NCBI GenBank assembly: GCA_947379685.1
Contig: CANCOG010000116.1
Span: 1-11,360, forward strand
Direction of reading: 5' to 3'
From: Flavipsychrobacter stenotrophus
GTDB taxonomy: Bacteria > Bacteroidota > Bacteroidia > Chitinophagales > Chitinophagaceae
DNA: 11,360 nt
Shown piece by piece: positions 7,061-11,360 of the stretch. The notes under the pieces were generated by a model. The model was not told the origin of the DNA. It searched no databases and saw only the letters and a list, made by a program, of their open reading frames with translations. A program made the position numbers and the translations under genes. Every line of letters starts with the position of its first letter. Within the stretch, counting starts at the first letter, position 1.

Positions 7061-7086
7061 AAGCAAGTTGTTTTTTTAACTTGCTT
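7061..7086. repeat. Perfect 9-bp inverted repeat with an all-but-one T loop
   Basis: AAGCAAGTT (7061-7069) is exactly complementary to AACTTGCTT (7078-7086). The loop is G followed by seven T. It lies about 48 bases upstream of the -7 element of the T9SS cargo gene. It could be a terminator remnant, a regulator-binding dyad or a transcript hairpin; the T-run inside the loop rather than after the stem argues against an ordinary terminator. Confidence 0.55.
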
Positions 7087-7133
7087 CTTTCATTATTCAT
7101 ATTTGCTATCCCATAACTGTTCCAACTCTTATG

Positions 7134-7141
7134 TATATTTG
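7134..7141 (+). promoter_or_regulatory. Bacteroidetes -7 promoter element for the T9SS cargo gene
   Basis: TATATTTG matches TAnnTTTG exactly and lies 30 bases before the ATG at 7172, giving a leader of about 25 bases. It falls inside the longer frame that could start at a TTG at 7103, which supports the ATG at 7172 as the true start. A TTTG at 7102-7105 is 28 bases upstream, too far for a standard -33 box. Confidence 0.45.
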
Positions 7142-7171
7142 GCACAACTTCTGATAAAAAATATAACCACT

Positions 7172-10100
7172 ATGATAAGGTCTTTCTTCCAGTTACTGAT
7201 AGTTGTCCTCTTTGTTTCATTGTCGAACCAGAACACGCTTGCGCAAACCATATACTATGTCGATTCGGCCACGGGTAGTGATGCAAATGCCGGTACGTCC
7301 TGGACACTTGCTTTAAGAAACCTCAACAAAGCATTGGATTATGCCAAAACCAGTACTGCAGCTGAAGTGCAGATTTGGGTGGGTGCCGGAACCTACCACC
7401 CGACAGAAGGGTTATCAACAACGCTGGCTGACCCTGCCGACACTTCTTTCGCGTTCTTTAGGGGGAATGGTGCCGGCAAGGCATTAAAAATATACGGAGG
7501 TTTTGCGGGTACCGAAACTGCAGTGGCTGCAAGGGATACCTTACACCGTACCTTCCTTGATGGGAATGCCGGGAGCGGGGTGAAATCATATCATGTATTT
7601 GTTATTGCGGGTCTTGATGCAAGTGCCGATAGCCTGATCGTTGACGGTTTTACTATTGCCAATGGTGATGCTGAAGGGACCGGTTCAAAGAGTTACAACG
7701 GTATTTCTGTACCGCGGACCCTCGGCGGTGGCGGGCAACTTTCGGGTATCAAAACAAGCAAGGTGCTATTCAACAATTGTAGTTTTAAAGATCACAGGGC
7801 ATTTGCAGGCGGCGGACTGATGAATGATACTGCTTATTGCAGCATTACAAACTGCAACTTTACCAACTGTACCGGGCTCATAATCGGTGGGGGAGGGATT
7901 TACAATAGGTTATCCTCAATCAGTATCACAAACTGTGCTATGACGGGCAACCTGGCTTTTATTGGCGGATCAGCAATTTATGACGACCACTGCTCCCCGG
8001 TGATTACTAATTGCCGGTTTAGTGGGAACATCACCCGCCCCGATGGAGTTGACATGCATTGTGGAGGAACCATTTACGGGTACTATTCATCTGTGGTTAT
8101 TTCTGGGTGCGACTTTACCGGTAATATGGCGGAAGGTGACGGGCTTATGCATGCAGGAGCTATATTCAGCCGGTTGGCTGCAACTCCAGTGATCACGCAT
8201 TGCACCTTCACTAATAATATTTGCAAGAATACTTATTACGGCAAGACGTATGGCGGGGCAATATATAGTGAGGCTTGCGACCCGCAGATCACTTATTGCG
8301 ATTTTACGGGTAACAGGGCGATTTCTGTAGGCAATCCAACGGGAGGGTTAGTTTATTCTTATGGCGGTGCGCTGCACAATTATGGATGCAACGTGTACAT
8401 AGGTAATTGCAATTTCAATGCTAATTCTGCCACAGCCTACGGGTACAACTCATCCTCAGGTCCGGGGAATTCTTATGCCTACGGTGGGGCAATATACAAC
8501 ATGCAGTGCGCTCCAGATATCCGCAATTGCAACTTCAGGTCCGATACTGCATTTGGCATACGTGCTGTTGCTTTCGGGGCTTTGGGAAATGCATATGGAG
8601 GCGGAATTTATAATGTAGGTGCCCGCCCCAATATTCAGAATTGTACCTTTAAGAAGGAAGGGGCTATGGGCAATAGTAATGGCTTTGGTGGTGCAATTGA
8701 CGATTTCGATACTTCGGCACCAGTGCTGCGTACCTGTACTTTTGATTCTTGTTACGCGGCCAGCTCCGGCGGTGCAATTTATCATGGTTCCGGCCTGCTG
8801 ACCAGCTACGATTGTGTGTTTTCTAATTGTACGGCGCCTACCGGCGGAGCGATAAATGTCGACTACGCGATTACAACCCTTGCCTCCCTGAACAGCTATA
8901 GAAGCGTGTATTTCCGCAACAGGTCCACCAATAGCGGCGGAGCAATATATTTTAATGGTGGCGGCAGTACCGACACCCTGGTTAACAATGTTTTCGCCCT
9001 CAACAAAAATGTTGGTGGCGCAGGAGGTGGCGCAATAGATATTACAAGAGGGGCCTTCTTTATGGCCAATAACACGTTCTATGCCGATAGCGCCATAGGT
9101 GGCCGGGGAGGTTCAGTACATTTCACCAACCTTACTGCAACGGCTCTCTTTGCGAATAATATTTTTTACGCCGGGTATGGCACGGGTACAAGCGCAGATA
9201 CTGGTCTTTCGCCGGTAGCCACCTGCACTTTTACCCACAATACATTTAGTGCCACAAACCCATCATTTGTGTTGCCTTCGTCACCTGCTGGTGCTGATGG
9301 CGTATGGAAAACCTCCGATGACGGGCTTAACCACACGAGTTGCAGCGCGGTGCAAAATACCGGCGATAACGCCTACGTACTTACCGGTGAAACCACCGAC
9401 GTGGCTGCTGCCATGCGCATACGCAACGGTACGGTGGACATAGGTGCCTACGAAACAAATTATGCAGGTAATATTTCCGGTCCTCAATTTGTTTGTGTTG
9501 GCTATACTATTACACTGACAGACTCTGTAACTGGTGGTTCGTGGGTAAGTTCAAATTCGGGTATTGCGGCCGTGAGTGGCTCTGGTGTTGTGACAGGCGT
9601 TAGTGCCGGGTCGGCCACGATAATGTATATAGTGTCGACTTCATGCGGCACCGACACTGCAAAGTTGTTGGTTACGGTCAATACGGGTACTAATGCGGGC
9701 GTACTCTCCGGTTCTGCTACCGTATGCGATGGTGACACGACTACCTATACAAGTACTGTAGGTGGTGGTTTCTGGAGTGTAATAACAGGCAATGCCGCAG
9801 TGACGGCAAGTGGTATGGTTATAGGTTTGACTCCCGGCATAGACACTATTGTTTACACCAACAGTTGCCACCTGGCATCAACAAAAAAGGGCATAACTGT
9901 TCATCCCATACCGGCACCCATTACCGGCAACCCAAGCCTGTATGTTTGCCCAGGGCGTAGTATAACGTTGTTAACTAATGTTTCCGGTGGTACATGGGTA
10001 AGTAGCGACGCCTCAATTGCCAGTATAATTTCATCATCCGGAATCCTTACCGGTGTACTTCAGGGCGATTGTGTGATAACTTATACCTCTCCGGCAGGCT

Positions 10101-10387
10101 GCTCAGTTACGCTGGATTTTACGGTGTACCCCTGTCCTCCAGCAGATGTAGAGGAAGTAACCAACACCCAACAGATCAGTATTTACCCCAATCCTGTTGA
10201 CAACATCCTGAATATCCGCTCCACCCTAAAAATTGAAAAAATAGAAATTCTGAGCATGATAGGTCGACCTGTTTTCAATGGTATTTATGACAGAAATGAG
10301 GTTGCCGTGAATGTGAACACTATTCCATCAGGGAATTATATTATCCGGATAAATGGGGTGAAAGTGTATAGGTTTGTGAAGGAGTAG
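7172..10387 (+). CDS. T9SS-exported right-handed beta-helix protein with Ig-like modules and type-A sorting domain
   Basis: The 1071-residue product begins with a Sec signal peptide (about 1-25, ending LAQ). Residues 26-170 carry the YYVDSATGSDANAGTSW opening and a YGGFAGTET segment typical of secreted Bacteroidetes beta-helix proteins. From about 195 to 690 there are roughly a dozen beta-helix rungs with alternating GGA(I/L)-type motifs (for example GGAIYN) and C-x-F motifs (Cys at about 203, 228, 281, 313, 344, 376, 413, 453, 491, 522 and 548). The helix part closes with VDIGAYE (about 764-770), the end of a choice-of-anchor Q-like domain. Three Ig-like modules follow (about 772-837, 840-912, 915-986), two with GG(S/T)WVSS and a TGV turn. 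Residues about 1000-1071 form a T9SS type-A sorting domain (IYPNPVDN, then a G-x-Y strand and a C-terminal YRFVKE). By family knowledge it crosses the outer membrane by T9SS and is displayed or released. Likely adhesin or glycan-binding/degrading; no catalytic motif identified. Confidence 0.9.
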   Translation: MIRSFFQLLIVVLFVSLSNQNTLAQTIYYVDSATGSDANAGTSWTLALRNLNKALDYAKTSTAAEVQIWVGAGTYHPTEGLSTTLADPADTSFAFFRGNGAGKALKIYGGFAGTETAVAARDTLHRTFLDGNAGSGVKSYHVFVIAGLDASADSLIVDGFTIANGDAEGTGSKSYNGISVPRTLGGGGQLSGIKTSKVLFNNCSFKDHRAFAGGGLMNDTAYCSITNCNFTNCTGLIIGGGGIYNRLSSISITNCAMTGNLAFIGGSAIYDDHCSPVITNCRFSGNITRPDGVDMHCGGTIYGYYSSVVISGCDFTGNMAEGDGLMHAGAIFSRLAATPVITHCTFTNNICKNTYYGKTYGGAIYSEACDPQITYCDFTGNRAISVGNPTGGLVYSYGGALHNYGCNVYIGNCNFNANSATAYGYNSSSGPGNSYAYGGAIYNMQCAPDIRNCNFRSDTAFGIRAVAFGALGNAYGGGIYNVGARPNIQNCTFKKEGAMGNSNGFGGAIDDFDTSAPVLRTCTFDSCYAASSGGAIYHGSGLLTSYDCVFSNCTAPTGGAINVDYAITTLASLNSYRSVYFRNRSTNSGGAIYFNGGGSTDTLVNNVFALNKNVGGAGGGAIDITRGAFFMANNTFYADSAIGGRGGSVHFTNLTATALFANNIFYAGYGTGTSADTGLSPVATCTFTHNTFSATNPSFVLPSSPAGADGVWKTSDDGLNHTSCSAVQNTGDNAYVLTGETTDVAAAMRIRNGTVDIGAYETNYAGNISGPQFVCVGYTITLTDSVTGGSWVSSNSGIAAVSGSGVVTGVSAGSATIMYIVSTSCGTDTAKLLVTVNTGTNAGVLSGSATVCDGDTTTYTSTVGGGFWSVITGNAAVTASGMVIGLTPGIDTIVYTNSCHLASTKKGITVHPIPAPITGNPSLYVCPGRSITLLTNVSGGTWVSSDASIASIISSSGILTGVLQGDCVITYTSPAGCSVTLDFTVYPCPPADVEEVTNTQQISIYPNPVDNILNIRSTLKIEKIEILSMIGRPVFNGIYDRNEVAVNVNTIPSGNYIIRINGVKVYRFVKE

Positions 10388-10412
10388 GGGGATTTTTGCT
10401 GTCAAATGAAAA

Positions 10413-11360
10413 CTAATGTGAAACAGCATAGTTAAGTGCAGCATCAAGGTCGCTGATGTAATCTGATAATGTTACTTGTATTGCGACATCGGGTTTCAAC
10501 GGGCCACTTGCTTTTGGGTCGTTAATAATGTGGTTGGTTGAATAGCTTACGCTTAAGCCGCTGTTAGGCAACTTAAATGATTTTACCTGCCCCAGGTGGT
10601 TAATGCTACCGCTCGTTGATTCTCCTATTGTGGTTATGGGTATTGCCCTGGCCAAATCAAACACATTGTTTAGCGCAGCAGAAAATGTCTTTCTGCCAAT
10701 TAAAACAAAAACGTGTCCGGATGTATTTAGTGCTGATTTGTTTAATTCATGAATGAATGGCTTTAAAGTTGCCCTATGCCCTCCTTCATTATCTCTCAGG
10801 TCAATGATTACTTTAGTTGGCTTTTTCTCAACGACTTCCTTGAAAAAGTCAACTGTAAATTTTTCGAATGAGTATGAGGGGTCTTCAGTACAACTTGAAT
10901 AATTGAAATAGATATAATTCGCAGCCGGGTCATAATGGTACCAATAGTTCCCTTTCTTACTGTGAGCCAGTGTGCCATGCAAATGACGGTTCTTGACAAA
11001 TGTTACATCCTTTCCTTCCTGCGAAAGAAAAACTGTATTAATTGTATCATTGTCCTTGCTGACCAGGGTTACTGGCACTGAATCTATATTGTCAATAATA
11101 CGCAAGCCATGTAGTATCCTTTTTCTGCTCAAGAGCAACGGTGCCTGATCTTTTATTGTTCCCTCATTTTTGTTGGGGAGCGTGGTAGCTATCTGTTGAA
11201 CCACTTTCGCGACAGGAAGGTGATTGATGGCGATAACCTTTGAATATAGATACTTGCCGTTGGCTGCGTCCGTAAGAATAATGTAAATGCCCTCCTCAAA
11301 TGAATGGCATATAAAAGGGAGTATTCTACCTTCTTTAAACCCACCAATGCGAGAATGTTC
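10413..11360 (-). CDS. S41-family peptidase, C-terminal part (N-terminus off window)
   Basis: The frame stays open from its TAG stop to the right edge, giving 315 residues; the true start is outside. A GTG at 11204 is internal, because codons upstream encode YLYSKVIAINHLPVAKV, which resembles the PDZ-like entry of S41 proteins. The core shows VIIDLRDNEGG (the DLRxNxGG motif), RKTFSAALN with the expected nucleophile Ser (codon 10680-10682), GESTSGS and then FKLPNSGLSVSYST and GPLKPDV, all in the order of the S41 C-terminal-processing/tail-specific fold. In many S41 enzymes a Lys in GxTxGK acts as base; here the position reads Ser, so a Ser-His-Glu arrangement is possible. The N-terminal part, which would show a signal peptide, is missing. 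It converges on the T9SS cargo gene with only 25 bases between the stops; no functional link is implied. Confidence 0.85.
   Translation of the reverse strand, partial: EHSRIGGFKEGRILPFICHSFEEGIYIILTDAANGKYLYSKVIAINHLPVAKVVQQIATTLPNKNEGTIKDQAPLLLSRKRILHGLRIIDNIDSVPVTLVSKDNDTINTVFLSQEGKDVTFVKNRHLHGTLAHSKKGNYWYHYDPAANYIYFNYSSCTEDPSYSFEKFTVDFFKEVVEKKPTKVIIDLRDNEGGHRATLKPFIHELNKSALNTSGHVFVLIGRKTFSAALNNVFDLARAIPITTIGESTSGSINHLGQVKSFKLPNSGLSVSYSTNHIINDPKASGPLKPDVAIQVTLSDYISDLDAALNYAVSH

Larger units (their letters stand above)
6866..7171. other. 306-base gene-free region between the secreted protein and the T9SS cargo
   Basis: I see no coding potential, tRNA or known RNA fold here. The stretch contains a possible terminator for the upstream gene in its first 90 bases, a perfect 9-bp inverted repeat with a T-rich loop (7061-7086), and a -7 promoter element close to the downstream ATG. 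The section from about 6955 to 7055 holds nothing I can name. Confidence 0.5.

Noticed and set aside
7103..7171. TTG start at 7103 adding 23 residues to the beta-helix protein
   Set aside because: The -7 element at 7134-7141 falls inside this extension and the ATG at 7172 opens a normal signal peptide.
8456..8785. Minus-strand open frame of 109 codons inside the beta-helix gene
   Set aside because: It is antisense to clear repeat coding sequence, has no signal of its own and is readily explained as a shadow of the Gly/Cys-rich frame.
7754..8900. Beta-helix repeats as DNA tandem repeats or a CRISPR-like array
   Set aside because: The repetition is at the protein level with variable spacing and poor nucleotide identity; no exact direct repeats were seen.
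10397..10428. TGCTGT...ACAGCA hairpin as a shared terminator of the two convergent genes
   Set aside because: The stem is only 6 bp with a 20-base loop, no T-run follows it in either direction, and it overlaps the end of the peptidase gene.
11202..11204. GTG at 11204 as the start of the S41-type protein
   Set aside because: The frame continues open to the window edge with sequence resembling the PDZ-like region, so the gene is cut by the window, not started here.

Overview
The window reads as Bacteroidetes (Bacteroidota) chromosome, probably a Chitinophagales/Sphingobacteriales-type organism. Three things point that way. The large secreted protein ends in a type IX secretion (T9SS) type-A sorting domain. 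Several genes are preceded by the TAnnTTTG -7 element typical of this phylum, with no strong Shine-Dalgarno sequence. Base composition is moderate to AT-rich. No RNA gene, insertion sequence, CRISPR array or prophage signature was seen.

Region 1 (1-5779) is an exporter locus. It opens with the C-terminal end of a TolC-like outer membrane protein belonging to an operon that lies off the left edge. Next comes a TetR-type regulator on the + strand (562-1248). Facing it on the - strand is a compact three-gene operon, read in the order ABC half-transporter (5617-3941), HlyD-type membrane fusion protein (3944-2637) and TolC-type outer membrane channel (2656-1235). The three genes overlap end to start, as in translationally coupled genes, and together would form a trans-envelope type I-like export channel. 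The regulator and the channel gene converge and overlap by 14 bases. An 18-bp sequence, 16/18 identical, lies upstream of both the regulator and the ABC gene; it is the best candidate for the regulator's operator. The ABC protein has an intact Walker A but is altered at the Q-loop, signature, Walker B aspartate, D-loop and H-loop, which is remarkable for a half-transporter with no visible partner.

Region 2 (5780-6865) is a Sec-exported protein of unknown family. It is transcribed divergently from the exporter operon, and its likely promoter sits so close to the ATG that the mRNA may be leaderless.

Region 3 (6866-10387) is a 306-base gene-free stretch followed by a 1071-residue T9SS cargo. 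The protein has a signal peptide, a right-handed beta-helix built from GGAI/CxF repeats that resemble chlamydial Pmp repeats, a choice-of-anchor-type end, three Ig-like modules and the C-terminal sorting domain.

Region 4 (10413-11360) is the C-terminal part of an S41-family peptidase on the - strand, converging on the T9SS cargo gene and running off the right edge.
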